DNA of 64,000 nt from Coptis chinensis (lineage: Eukaryota; Streptophyta; Magnoliopsida; Ranunculales; Ranunculaceae), in assembly GCA_015680905.1 (NCBI GenBank), contig CM027382.1:3658001-3722000 (forward strand), written 5' to 3'. Shown here piece by piece: positions 10,633 to 22,679 of the stretch. The notes beneath the pieces are model-generated. The model was not told where the DNA came from and made no database searches. It saw only the letters and a list, made by a program, of their open reading frames with translations. The first letter of the stretch is position 1. Each line of letters starts with the position of its first letter. The position numbers were made by a program, and so were the translations under genes.

Positions 10633-10968
10633 ATGTGGAAGGTTGGTGGAGTTAACACGGTGATTAAGGATGAAATGCATATGGTCACTGACAAACGAAC
10701 TATCATTTTTGGGGCTGATGTTACTCATCCTAATCCTGGCGACGATTCAAGCCCATCTATTGCAGCTGTAAGTTGTTTGATCTCCATCAGAGCTCCAGCA
10801 TTTTTGTCCTTTTTCCTTTCAAGCCATCTATTGCAGCAGCAAGTTGTAGAACGGTGATTCTGCTATCTAAAATTCTCATTTAATAGCCCTTGACCTGATT
10901 ATCTTCAGGTCGTGGCTTCTCAAAACGGGCCACATGCTGACTGTTCCAGCTCAAATTTCTTGATACAA
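10633..10968 (+). pseudogene. Argonaute (AGO1/5/10-type) PIWI-domain fragment
   Basis: Exon 10633-10767 encodes KVGGVNTVI, then [20 protein letters not shown] and IAA, ending at a good donor (GCT|GTAAGT). After the acceptor at 10908 the frame continues VVASQN, then decays. This is the start of the PIWI domain of plant AGO proteins (KVGGRNT...[32 protein letters not shown]), and the first catalytic Asp (GADVTHP) is kept. The PAZ and MID domains and the rest of PIWI are not found within 4 kb either way. A 25-bp piece at 10749-10773 recurs in the intron near 10818-10845. It is a dead fragment that kept one intron, so it came by DNA duplication and not by a processed transcript. Confidence 0.8.
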
Positions 10969-11231
10969 CTTTCATCAATAATTTCCTTATTGTAGGTAAA
11001 TTTTCGATGTACCACTTTACAGTGTTATCATGGTTTTTTTTTTTTTGTGATTGTTTTCATTATGTTTTTTTATTGATTAGTATCAAACCATTGTTTGTCC
11101 AAAATATGATGGTGTTTCAACTCTAACCACCCTTAGGACTCAGTTTATAGTTTACTAGGTATATGGACCAAAGATAATGGCATGTTCGACGTTGGCCTTA
11201 TAACCAGATTTCGATTTGATGTTTTTTTATA

Positions 11232-11849
11232 GGGGAATTAGCGACATTTAAAGATCTCTTTTGCGATACCCCACATTTGCAACTTCTCAAAAACTCAAAA
11301 AATAAAATAAAATAAAAATCGACCTAATTAAATAGTGAATGTTACCAAAATACCCCTCCATGTGTCAAAGTAAGGATGATACATACTATATAGCATTCAT
11401 TATTTGAAATGCTACATACCATATGTCATTCTTTTGAGCATCATTATCACTTGGTTTTCACTATTCTTACTATAAGTTTTGTCTGCAAAAGTAAAGATGA
11501 TACATACTATATACCATCTATTATTTGAAATGCTACATACTATATATCATCCATTATTTGGAATGCTACATACCATATATCATCCATTTGAGCACCATTA
11601 TCACTTGGTTCTTACAATTCTTACTGGAAGTTTTGGTCTTCAAAGTAAAGGATGATATATATTATATACCATCCATTATTTGGAATGCTACATACCATAT
11701 ACCATTTTTTTTTTTTTTTTTTTTTGAGTTTTTTGGGTTTTTTTCTTACGATTTGACTCGGTCAACTAACTGTTGACTGACGGAAATTGCAAATATAGGG
11801 GGTATCGCAAAAGAGATCTTTAAATATGGGGGGCATCGCTAATTCCCCC
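11232..11849. mobile_element. Mutator-like MITE with 9-bp TSD
   Basis: Long inverted ends share GGGGAATTAGCGA and TTTAAAGATCTCTTTTGCGA, then TACCCC. Identical 9-bp direct repeats TTTTTTATA flank it at 11223-11231 and 11850-11858. A 9-bp duplication fits Mutator-like elements. The interior holds degenerate tandem copies of a unit with GATGATACATACTATATACC and CACTTGGTT. No transposase is visible. Confidence 0.88.
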
Positions 11850-12164
11850 TTTTTTATATGGTATCCAATGTGTACGTCACTATGGTTGACAAATGTTGTT
11901 ATGCTCATCGTTGACTTATATGTACCCGTTTACCGTTATACGTTTCGATTGAGATAACGTTAACTACAAACTACAACTTCTGTTTGCCATATTGGGTTTC
12001 ATACGATATCATTGTAGGGACGAACTGTTCTTGCTATCCAGGTCACCTTTCTATGGAAAAAAAATCTTCTCATTTACAGGAAGCCTTTATGTAATGCTCT
12101 AAAATGTTTGTGATATAAAAGCTTTATTGGTCAATTACCTGATTAAGATTACTAGAGTTGCAAC

Positions 12165-12891
12165 TAGGGGTGACTTCGGATCGGATCGGATCGGATTAAC
12201 CTCCTTCGGAATTTTTCCAAATTTTTTAGGGAATCTAATATGCTAGCCAAACCGATCCAATTTTTTGGATTCAAAAATATGGGAACTTTCAAAAATTTCA
12301 AATAACTTCGGAAATTTCGAATCCTTGGTAAAATTTCAAAGATCTCTTTACTTTCAATTATTTTTGGAATATCCAATGTTCATTGTAGAGAAAACCATGT
12401 CCATGGTTGACAAATGCGACTTGTTTTGAGAAAACCCATTTTCATTCAAACAAGTGATCCAAGAAAAACGAGAAAAAAACATGCACCCACCAATAGCAAG
12501 CATTGCATTTACCGTATTTGTAATGTTTCAATCCATTGAGATGAAACGTTAACTACGATAAATAATGGATTATGGTCTGGACAAACTTTTACATAATATT
12601 CTATCTGGAATTTGGCCATATTGTATGGTTTCAATGACATTTTTTTTTCATATCATTGTTGTTAGGGACGAACTGTTCTTCCAATTATCAGGTAGGTTAT
12701 GTTTTTGTTTTGTTTTCTAAAAATGGAAAAAAATCTTCTGGATTTACAGGTATATATTTTTATGAATAAATTGGCTCGAAAAATGATCGGATTCGGATTT
12801 TGAATTATAAATCCGATCCAATTTTTTTTTCGAATTTTGTTCAATTACCTGATTGGAAAAATTGGAAATTCGGCAAAAAGAGACACCCCTA
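12165..12891. mobile_element. hAT-type non-autonomous element carrying a copy of adjacent DNA
   Basis: The ends are TAGGGGTGACTTCGG and ...GAGACACCCCTA, flanked by 8-bp repeats GTTGCAAC at 12157-12164 and 12892-12899. The subterminal arms (CGGATCGGATCGGAT on the left, GATCGGATTCGGAT on the right) are typical MITE-like sequence. The central part, about 12398-12750, is a diverged copy of the DNA just outside, about 11880-12090: both contain ATGGTTGACAAATG, AACGTTAACTAC, GCCATATTG and AGGGACGAACTGTTCTT in the same order. Confidence 0.85.
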
Positions 12892-12899
12892 GTTGCAAC

Positions 12900-14924
12900 A
12901 CTTGCCTTAATACCTTGCCTGATGACTTCATCCTGCCTTTATGACCTGGAACCAATTACTTATTTGCTTTTCAAATCTTAAATTCCAATGTATTCTTGGC
13001 CTCCACACTAGAAAAAAATTTAGCCCAATGGTTTCGTGATAATGGACAACTACGTCAGAATCATTGAATCAGAAATACATTTCGCTATAACTATACCAAA
13101 AAATGATTAACTTTGGATATTGTTTTTGCAGGTGCAATTTTGCATTTGCTTCTTTTGAATTGTGCTGATCTATCCCTTCTTCAAATCAATATGTTAATGC
13201 ACATTTTAAATTACGGCGAGAGCTTCGAATAGGATCATCTGTGAGGCACTGATAGAGGTAAGAATTTGTGATTGAATTAATTTCTATTGTCTCCTCTACC
13301 TTCTATCTTTAGTGCAAGTTGTTCTTTATAGTCTACTTACACACTCAGCTTTCATATTGAACTTTTTAACCCATGTTTCCTTACTCTGGTAAATAAAAGT
13401 TTTGATTTCAGGGAATTTAAATAACACATTAGTGCATATGCTTTTGTGTAAGATCAAGTAGATTAAGATGATTTGCACAAACACCACGACGTCACGATAT
13501 TGGTTTCAGAAGCTGATATAATATTTTGTACCAATGCAAAAGATCAATAATCTAATGATCTAATGTTTTGTGCCAGTGCAGAAGATCAAGCTTATGCTAA
13601 TGATTCTCAAACTGAACACTCATTGTTTTCTCGGTGTCATAATTCAAATCCAGAGTACATACTATATTCTAAAGAAAAAATTACACCGGAACTGTCATAA
13701 TTGAGAAGATAAATTTTGCGTCAAGTCTGACTTAATTACCATAAACAAAAATAATTCATATAATGAAAATTTGATGAAATACTATTTTTATTTAAGTAGT
13801 TATACCTACTGAATGATGATTATGTTATGTTACTCCCAGGATAATTAGACTTACATATAGTCCAACTGTCCGAGTCTCTGGGATAATGAGATTATTTTGT
13901 AATAGTTTGGTACAACTTTTGTATGTAATGGTGACAATTATTGCAGGTTCCTTGACCAACTAATCGTGACGAAATTATATCTGGTGCACCTAACCCATTT
14001 GAGTCTGACCAAGATGGGTTGTACACACCATACCTTTATTCTACCTGCAAAATTGACCGAACACCAAGTCGCCAAGGTAACAATGAGCATGTTACATGAG
14101 TGAACAATCTAGCTCTTAACGAAGTAGACTAGGCCAATTAATGCACTTGGAAGAAACTATACCAACATGCCCGAAGCAAGATTTTACACCCCAGAGTAAA
14201 TGCCAAGCACTGAAGATGAAGACTAGATAATAATGAGCATTTCATATCAGCAACAGTCTCAATCCAGAAGTACTCTTACAACCGATGATGCTAAGGAATT
14301 CACTAGGAGGAGGAAGGTGTTGGATCTGAAGATTTGACATGTCGCCAAACATATATAGTGCACATGGACAATATATGTGAAGTTTTTATGCCAGGATAGT
14401 TTGGTTTTCATTGTGTTCGACTCTTGCATTTTTTTTCCCCTTTTATTTATGTCTTATTTTTTGGAAATGATATTTCATTATAAGCTTCCTATATATCATT
14501 TTTGAAAGTTAGATATGCACTATTTGGATTTCAAAGCTTTCGTTTCCAATAGGAACACATTACTATTATCTTATATTAATTTCGATGTGCACCATTTTCC
14601 ACTAATTGATTGACTCAAAAAAACAACATGCATACCTTCTATGTATTGGTGATGTAAAGACTCTGCAGTACTTATCAGAATTGAAGTTTAACTTCTCTGG
14701 ATACTTCCCTAAACCACTCATTAAGTTTATTTAGAAAGAAAAGATGTTGCCAATTGGGCTCCAGATGAGGTTTTAGAATTAGCCCTGTTTTATGTGTGCT
14801 TGGATTTTTAAGCAGTATATTTTGGCCTAAAATCTGTAACCATTCATTCAGACCATTGCAGAAGTTTTATAAGTCTGAAACTGTTCATTAAACATTAAAG
14901 CATTTTTTTTTTTGCATTCACGCC
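12900..14924. other. Stretch without a recognised gene
   Basis: AT-rich, with only short open frames. Weak exon-like pieces with acceptor signals occur near 13130 and 13950, but I cannot match them to a protein. They might be remains of the gene that gave the Argonaute fragment. Confidence 0.45.
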
Positions 14925-16521
14925 ATTGTCACCAAATTCGAAGTGTGTTTAAAACCCGAGATATTGGCAATGCGTTTTGTTCCAGTTGAAAACCTGGGTT
15001 TTTCAAAAAAATGCGTTTTAAACATTTTAAAAGCGTTTTAAACTTAAAAACCGTTTAAAACCCGAGATTTTGAAAATCTCCTGTTTAAAACCACTTTTTT
15101 TTTTAATAATCTAAAAGAAAATGCAAAAAGAAAAAGGGATTTTAGAGTTTACCTTTTTGAAGAATGGGCTAACGGTTGACTTATTGAGACAGTTCTATTT
15201 TGCTTTGGACTATTAACTGTGTTGCATGGGTACGCCTCTCATTCTGTCGTGTCCCGTGTCGTGTCGACATCGACACCGATACGACACAGATACGTGGTCG
15301 GAGTGATCAAAGTACTTTGAGAAAAAAAAATTATAGTCAAATTAAGAGGGAAGTTATAAATTGTAAGTGGAATTTTCAGTTACATACCTTTATTTTAATA
15401 ATCTGTCTTTGGTTTCTTTCTCTTCAAGTTTTCCATTGATAACTTTGCAGCACCTGGTTTTTAGATCTACCCCGAAGAAGAAGAAGAAGTAGTTTTGACT
15501 TTATAAAAATAACTTTCTGTTGTGCCGAAAGACATCAAGTTTTGCTGTCTTAAATCATCCAGTTTAAGGATGGGTCAGACTAAAGTTGCCCAATTTTAGG
15601 CTAGTTTTTGCTGTTGTAGAGACCACATGTTGTGGATTGTTTGAGGAAAGGTGGAAAACCAATGACCCACATTTTTGTGGATGCAAATCAATTCACGCAA
15701 GACAAATCAGCCATGTTTTGCTAACATTTTGATCTATTTTGCTCTGTTTTCATATAAGAAACTATTTTGACTTGACCAAGGATTTAACCGTTTAGGGTAT
15801 ACTACTTGAATATATTTAGCTGCTTGTAACTATCAAAAAAATTGATGTAAGGTTTATGGCAATATTGTCATTAACGAAATTTGATGTAATTATAAAAAAG
15901 AAATTATAAAAATTGTATGGGAATATATAATGTATATATTTAATAATAAAAAATTCAAAATAAAATATTAGTCGTGTCCCTGTGGTCTGATATTTTAGAG
16001 CTTGTCATGTCCGATCCGAATTGTCGTACCCGTGTCCAAATCGGACACTCGTACCCGTACCCATGCAACACAGACTATTAATAATTGGAAATTTTAAAGT
16101 TATTAATTTATTTGTAGTATTTGATTATGCCATTATGGTTGGTAATTAGTAATATCTTATTTAGAGTCGTGTTTTGGTATTGAATCTAAAACTTCTAGTA
16201 TTTGGATGAGTAATTATAATTTGATATTTTCATGTATTTGAATTTTCTTTCATTTGTATTATTATTATTTTTATTTTATGTGCATTTTTTTCCACTCTTA
16301 TAAAAAATCAAACTCTTTATCTATTATATTTTTTATCATCGATTTTTACCGTTTCTTTTATGTATTATACGTTTTAAATCCGTTTTACCGTTTTAAACCC
16401 GTTTTTTATGCCCTACGTTTTTTGTTTTTTTTGTTTTTTTCCGATACGTTCCGTTTAAAACACGAACTAAGTTTTTTTTTCAAGTACACTGTTTTAAACC
16501 CGTACCGTACTTGGTGACAAT
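14925..16521. mobile_element. Large TIR element (host of a nested element)
   Basis: Ends are inverted copies: ATTGTCACCAAATTCG on the left, and the right end reads ATTGTCACCAAGTACGG on the opposite strand. Subterminal DNA is full of GTTTTAAAC / AAACCCG / CCGTTT motifs on both sides (about 14945-15090 and 16370-16505), as expected of one element. I could not find a clear target duplication. A second element, 15217-16073, sits inside. Confidence 0.7.
15217..16073. mobile_element. Nested TIR element, CTGTGTTGCATGGG family, 8-bp TSD
   Basis: Perfect 18-bp terminal inverted repeats CTGTGTTGCATGGGTACG are flanked by 8-bp direct repeats ACTATTAA at 15209-15216 and 16074-16081. Subterminal parts carry GTGTCC/GGACAC and CGTACCC motifs. 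The open frame at 15200-15439 is an accident of these repeats. A 154-bp relative with the same termini sits in the F-box relic at 54302-54455. It inserted into the larger element, so it is the younger of the two. Confidence 0.92.
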
Positions 16522-16682
16522 TTTGAGTATGCGTAGTTAGAAAAGATTAATTATTCTACTTTTTAGACCAATTTTTCAGCCCTATGACCAAACGTAGAGT
16601 TCTTATTGCAGTGAACGACAATACTTGCTCTATCACGTGTGTAGCACGTTCCCGCTACTAGTTACCATCCTTATATATATAT

Positions 16683-17138
16683 TATAGTTATACCCTCTTA
16701 GCTCTATTTTTTGGAGCCTTCATAGAGACTCAAACTTTTGTAATACACTTTGCCTAATTACGAGGAAATATGAGAGAAAATTTGAAGTTTACGTATACTA
16801 AAAAAAAACCAAACATTATTACATGGAAAAAAACAAAAAAAAATATATATATATTATAGCTATACCCTCTTGACAATATTTTTTGGAGCCTCCTAGAGAC
16901 TCCAACTTTTGTAAAATACTTTGCATGATTACGGAAAAATTGGAGAGAAAATTGGAAGTTTACATATACTCCCAAAATAACCAGACATTATTACCAAAAA
17001 AAAAGTTAGCTCTATTTTTTGGAGCCTCATAGAGTCATAGAGACTCCAATTTTTATAAAATACTTTGCCTGATTACGAGAAAATAGGAGAGAAAATTGAA
17101 AGTTTACATATACTCCCAAAAAAACCAAACATTATTAC

Positions 17139-17224
<86 letters not shown>

Positions 17225-18107
17225 TATACCCTCTTGGCTCTATTTTTTGGAGCCTTCATAGAGACTCCAACTTTTGTAAAACACTTTACCTGATTATTGG
17301 AAAATATGAGAGAAAATTGGAGTTTACGTATACTCCCAAAAAATAAACATTGTTACCGAAAAAAATAAGATATATATTATAGCTATACCTTATTGGCTCT
17401 ATTTTTTGGAGCAGAGAAAATTAGAAATTTACGTATACTCCCAAAAAAAACCAACCATTATTACTAAAAAAAATGAGATATATATTATAGTTATACCCTA
17501 TTGGATCTATTTTTTGGAGCGTTTATAGAGACTCCAACTTTTATAAAATATTTTGCCTGGGAAAATATGAGAGAAAATTGGAAGTTTACGTATACTCCCA
17601 AAAAAACCAAACATTATTACCGAAAAAAAAGGAGATATATATTATTGATATACCCTCTTGGCTCTATTTTTTGGAGCCTTCATAGAGACTCCAACTTTTG
17701 TAAAACACTTTGCCTAATTATGGGAAAATGGGAGAGAAAATTAGAAGTTTACGTATACTCCAAAAAAAACCAAACATTATTACCAAAAAAAAATTAGATA
17801 TATACTATAGCTATACCCTCTTGACTCTATTTTTTTGAGCCTTCATAGATATTCCAACTTTTGTAAAACACTTTGCCTAATTACGGGAAAATATGAGAGA
17901 AAATTAAAAGTTTACGTATACTCCAAAAAAAACCAAACATTATTACCAAAAAAAAAAGAATATATATATTATAGTTATACCCTCTTGGCTTTATTTTTTG
18001 GACCTTTCATATAAACTCCAACTTTTGTTGCCTAATTATGGGAAAATATGTGAGAAAATTGAAAGTTTACACATGCTCCCAAAAAAACCAAATATTATTA
18101 CCAAAAA
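16683..18107. repeat. Tandem repeat array, unit about 160 bp, about 9 copies
   Basis: Each unit has TATACCCTCTTGGCTCTATT, GGAGCCTTCATAGAGACTCC, ACTTTGCCTAATTACGGG and GTTTACGTATACTCCC in order, then a poly(A)-ATATAT joint. Unit starts are near 16690, 16859, 17000 (partial), 17222, 17378, 17492, 17647, 17810 and 17975. Lengths vary by truncation. Short open frames here are repeat artefacts. Confidence 0.92.
17147..17218. repeat. (AT)n microsatellite
   Basis: About 36 uninterrupted AT units inside one joint of the 160-bp array. The other joints have only 3-6 AT units, so this one expanded. Confidence 0.97.
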
Positions 18108-18662
18108 ATTAGCCAAATATTGGAAAAACGCTCTCACATGCTTTTTCTCATATTTTTTATTTTCCTTCATTCTAAACACTCAAATGTAATTAAGAAAATA
18201 AAATTATACTTGCATATTCTATAAAATATAGTTGCTCAACAACTTGATTCTCCAATTGTTCACGAGATGTAATTCTTACCAACTGTTCAATGTTGCTACC
18301 ACGGTATGGTCAATGCACATTAATGGAAACACAATATTTTTTCAAATCCCACGGTGCAGCACGTTAGATCTCTCATCTCTCTAAAAGCCTAAGCCTAAAT
18401 AGCATTTGAGATATGCCTAAAAGCCTAAAGACTAATGTGTTTCCATTTTCAATGTGATTAAATATTGTAAACCATAAAAAAGCCTAACGGAAAACCTTTT
18501 AATTTGGATTTATGTTTTTATCGTAATATAGATAATTTTGTCTCTATGATGATATATATCATATAGCGAGTCAGGTTTCATTTAATTAATTTATTTATTT
18601 TTTAATGTCATGTTTGCAAGGACACTATATAAGAATCAATAGAAGTTAGTATTACACACCCA

Positions 18663-20870
18663 TAGATAATTAAGGGGAAATCGGAAACTTGATACAAATG
18701 TTGAACTAACCTTAAACAATTATTAACGTGCAATCGGAAATTGGCTTGGATGCAAATGCATTTACCAAACCACAAAGAATAATTAACGAGAAATTAGAAA
18801 CTGGATGCAAGTGCATTTAACTAACCTCAACGAATAATTAACGAGAAATCGAAAACTCGATGCAAATACATCGAAACAAACTAACCTTAAAAAATAATTA
18901 ATGTGAAATCAGCAACTGGGTACAAATGCATTTAACTAACCTCAAAGAATAATTAATGTGAAACTGGAAACATGACTGAACTAACCTCAAAAAATAATAA
19001 ATTGCGGAAAATCGGCAACAAGATGCAAATGCATTGAACTGGCTTAAAAAAATAATTAACATAAAATCGGAAACTCGATGCAAATGCATTGAAGTAACCT
19101 AAAAAAGAGTTAACGGAAAATTGGAAACTTAATGCAAATGCATTCAACTAAGTTTAGATAATTAACGAAAAATCGAAAAATGGATGCAATTGCATTTAAC
19201 TAACATCATAAATTAATTAAGTGAAAATCGGAAACTAAAAGCAAATGCATTTAACTAACCTCAAAGAATAATTAACATAAAATCGGAAAATGAATGCAAC
19301 TAAATCGAGCTAACCTCAAAGAATAATTAACTAAAAATTGGAATCTAGATGCAACTACATGAAACTAATGTAATATATGGAATAATTTGCATGAAATCGA
19401 AAATGGATGCAACTCCATGAAACTAATTAACCTAAAAGGAAAATTAACGGGAAATAAAAAATTTGATGCAAATGCATTAAACTTACCTCAAAAAATAATT
19501 AACGGGAAATCACGAAACAAAACAATCGAATCTAAAAGCAAATGTATTGAACCAACCTCAAAGAATAAGAACGGAAAATCGAAAAATGGATGCAATTGCA
19601 TTGAACTAACCTCAAAGAATAATTAACGAAAATCGAAAACTGGATGCAAATACATTGAACTAGCCTCAAAGAATAATTAACTAGAAATCAACAACTGGAT
19701 GCAACTGTATCGAACTAACCTCATAGTATAATTAACGAAATATCGAAAATTGGACACAACGACATTGAACTAACCTCAAAGAATAATTAACGGGAAATCG
19801 GAAACTGGATGTAATTACGTGAAAGTAACCTCAAAGAATAATTAATGGGAAATCATAAATTAAATGCAAATCCATTGAACTAACCTCAGAGAATAATTAA
19901 TAGAAAATTAGAAATAGGATGCAAATGCATAGAACTAGCATCAAAGAATAATTAAAGTAAAATCATAAACTAGACGCAAATGCATTGATCGAACTAACCT
20001 CAAATAATAATTAACGAAAAATCAGAAACAGAATGTAAATGCATGGAACTAACCTCATATAATATTTAACGGGAAATAAACAATTGGATGCGACTGTGTT
20101 GAGCTGACCTCATAGAATAAACAAGAACTCGAAAACTATTGAACTAACCATACCTCAAAGAATAAATAACGGGAAATCATAAACTAAATTAGCCTCAAAG
20201 AATAATTAACGCAAAATTAATAATTGGATGCAACTGCATCATGTCGAACTAACCTCATAATATAATTAACGGAAATCAGAAACTGGATACAACAACATTG
20301 AACTAACCTCAAAGAATTATTAACAGAAAATTATAAATTGGATGCAACTGCAAGGAACTAACCCAAAATAATAATTAACATGAAATCGAAAACTGAATGC
20401 AACTACATGGAACTAACCTAAAAGAATAATTAACGGAAAATTTGAAATGGATGCAAATGTATCTAAATAACCTCAGAGAATAATTAAAGTGAAATTAAAA
20501 ATTGGATGCAACTGCATAGATTTAACCTCAAAGAATAATTAACAGGAAATCGGAAACTAAATGCAAATGCATTGAACTAACCTCAAATAATAAATAACGG
20601 GAAATCAAAAACTATATGCAAGTGGATCGAGAACTAACCTCATAGAATAATTAATGGGAAGTCGGAAACTGGGTGCAACTGCGTGGAACTAACATCAAAG
20701 AAAAATTAACCGAAAATAGGAAAGTTGTTGCAAATGCATCGAAATAACCTCAAAGAATATTTAATGGAAAATCAAAAATTGGATGAAACTGCATTGAATT
20801 AACCTCAAATAATAATTAATGGAAAATTAGAAAGTGGATGCAAATGCATTGAACTAACCTCAAAACATAG
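18663..20870. repeat. Minisatellite array, unit about 55-60 bp, nearly 40 copies
   Basis: The unit is approximately AATAATTAACGGGAAATCGG, then AAACTGGATGCAAATGCATT, then GAACTAACCTCAAAG. Copies differ by point changes and small indels. Most keep TGCAAxTGCAT and CTCAAAGAATAATTAAC. There is no spacer of unique sequence and no palindromic repeat-spacer pattern. Open frames within it are chance frames of the repeat. Confidence 0.95.
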
Positions 20871-21532
20871 TTATATAATATATGAGTTTGAATGTCTCAA
20901 CAAGTATTGTTTTGCAGTTAAAATAGTGTTTATCATATCACTTTTCATATGATCGGAAATGCTTTGCTATTCAAGTAGTTTCAATATAATCCTCGCCTCA
21001 TTGGACATTCTTACAAAAGTTTTATCAGACTTCTACATTAATTGATGAAAAAAAATCGAAGTGGGGTTCGTTCTTTTTACGGAGTGTAGAATTTGCACGC
21101 TGCAATAAATTTGGATGGGTGATCAATATAATATTCATATCTTATAGCTCAACATAGTTGTTAATATTTATGAGAATAATTTAATATATCGGTATCCAGT
21201 TCGTAGGATGGGTTCGAAAGCTAGTAAAGAGCATATATTGACATCTGATGCCCAAAATCACGCACACCAATGGATGAGATTGTTTATACTTTCTACCCAA
21301 AAATAGAAAATTATAAATACAGTTATACAGATAGAAGGATGGTTCACTGGTGAATGCAGTTGTACAGTACTAGACATCACATTCCACGAAAAATAATATT
21401 GAGAGGAATATAATTAAACCACTAATTTACATTCCGATTCGAAGCACCAAAGCATCAAATAATGTTCCAGTAATAAGAAAACTAGAACAAAAAAAACTGG
21501 TAAATAATAATCGAAATGCCAACATTTTCCGA
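20871..21532. other. Upstream region of the acetylglutamate kinase locus
   Basis: AT-rich and without an open frame of note. The distal part is intergenic; the last 100-200 bp would be promoter. Confidence 0.5.
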
Positions 21533-21540
21533 TATATAAA
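21533..21540 (+). promoter_or_regulatory. Probable TATA box of the acetylglutamate kinase gene
   Basis: TATATAAA lies 83 bp before the ATG at 21623. A start site about 30 bp downstream would leave a short 5' UTR of roughly 55 nt, plausible for a plant gene. It is inferred from motif and position only. Confidence 0.45.
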
Positions 21541-21622
21541 AAAGAAAAATATCGTGGGCTGAAACTTTGTAAACCCATCTCTACTTATTCTTCTGTCTGA
21601 AAAAAAGATTGAAGAAGAAAAA

Positions 21623-22621
21623 ATGTTGACAGCTAAACCTTCACCAACCCTCTCCTTCCAAAACCCATCCTCAAATCTCCATTTTTTTCACCCCATCAAC
21701 AAACACCCTTCCTCACATATTTTAAGATCGATCCCACTTTCAACACCAACACTAACACTAACACCAACACCAACACCCTCTCAAACTAGAGTAGAAATCC
21801 TCTCAGAATCACTCCCTTACATACAAAAGTTCCGTGGCAAGACCATTGTCGTAAAATACGGCGGGGCAGCTATGAAATCTGAGTCTCTACAAGATTCTGT
21901 TATTAAAGACCTTGTTTTGTTGTCTTGTGTTGGTATTAGACCTGTTTTAGTTCATGGGGGTGGTCCAGAAATCAATATTTGGCTGAATAAAGTTAACATT
22001 CAGCCTCATTTTCTTAATGGTCTTCGCGTTACGGACGCGGCGACTATGGAAATCGTGCAGATGGTACTTGTGGGGAAGGTTAATAAGGGTTTAGTTTCAC
22101 TTATTAATAAGGCAGGCGCGACGGCGGTTGGTCTTGCTGGAATAGATGGTTATTTATTAACTGCTAGGCAGAAATCTGTACAGCTTGGGTTTGTGGGCGA
22201 CATTGTGAGAGTTGATGCGTCAGTTTTACGCCCACTTGTTGATACTGGGGTTATTCCTGTGATTGCGTCTGTGGCGAATAATGAGGATGGGTAGACTTTT
22301 AATATTAATGCTGATACTGTGGCGGGAGAGATAGCGGCGGCACTTGGGGCCGAAAAGTTGATATTGTTGACTGATATTGCTGGGATTTTAGAAGATAAGA
22401 ATGATCCTAGTACTTTGGTGAAGCAAATTGATATTAAGGGTGTGAAGAGGATGGTGGAGGACGGGAAGGTAGCTGGTGGAATGATTCCGAAGGTGAATTG
22501 TTGTGTTAGATCGCTTGCGCAAGGAGTTAGGACGACTAGCATTATCGATGGAAGGGTAAAGCATTCTTTACTTACTGAAGTTCTTACTGATGAAGGAGCT
22601 GGTACTATGATCACTGGTTGA
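21623..22621 (+). pseudogene. NAGK: Plastid N-acetylglutamate kinase gene with one in-frame TAG
   Basis: NAGK phosphorylates N-acetylglutamate, the controlled step of arginine synthesis in plastids, and is regulated by arginine and the PII protein. The frame is single-exon. Residues 1-60 are Ser/Thr/Pro-rich like a transit peptide. ATP-site KYGG is at 78-81 and HGGGPE at 111-116. [28 protein letters not shown] and GFVGDI follow. Codon 224 is TAG (22292-22294) where relatives have Gln, in the segment (Q)xxNINADT; one C-to-T change explains it. Beyond the stop the same frame runs 109 more codons with [19 protein letters not shown], the arginine-site [10 protein letters not shown] and a final GAGTMITG. 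Full length would be 332 residues, near the family norm. It is either a very young pseudogene, a null allele, or a base error. Confidence 0.85.
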
Positions 22622-22679
22622 TGTTACTTTATTTATTTACTTAGACTTTTGATCTTTGTATGATTAGAATCTATAAACT

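Noticed and set aside
13130-14300. Further Argonaute exons
   Set aside because: Acceptor-like signals occur, but translations do not match PIWI or the Argonaute C-terminus.
17096-17293. Open frame with a long Ile-Tyr run
   Set aside because: It is the (AT)n tract of the 160-bp array read as codons.
18898-19626. Several 60-80 codon frames on both strands
   Set aside because: They are the 57-bp repeat translated; no start context and no homologue.
18663-20870. CRISPR-like regular array
   Set aside because: The whole unit repeats head to tail with no unique spacers, in a plant genome; it is a minisatellite.
22150-22614. 154-codon minus-strand frame
   Set aside because: It is the antisense shadow of NAGK.
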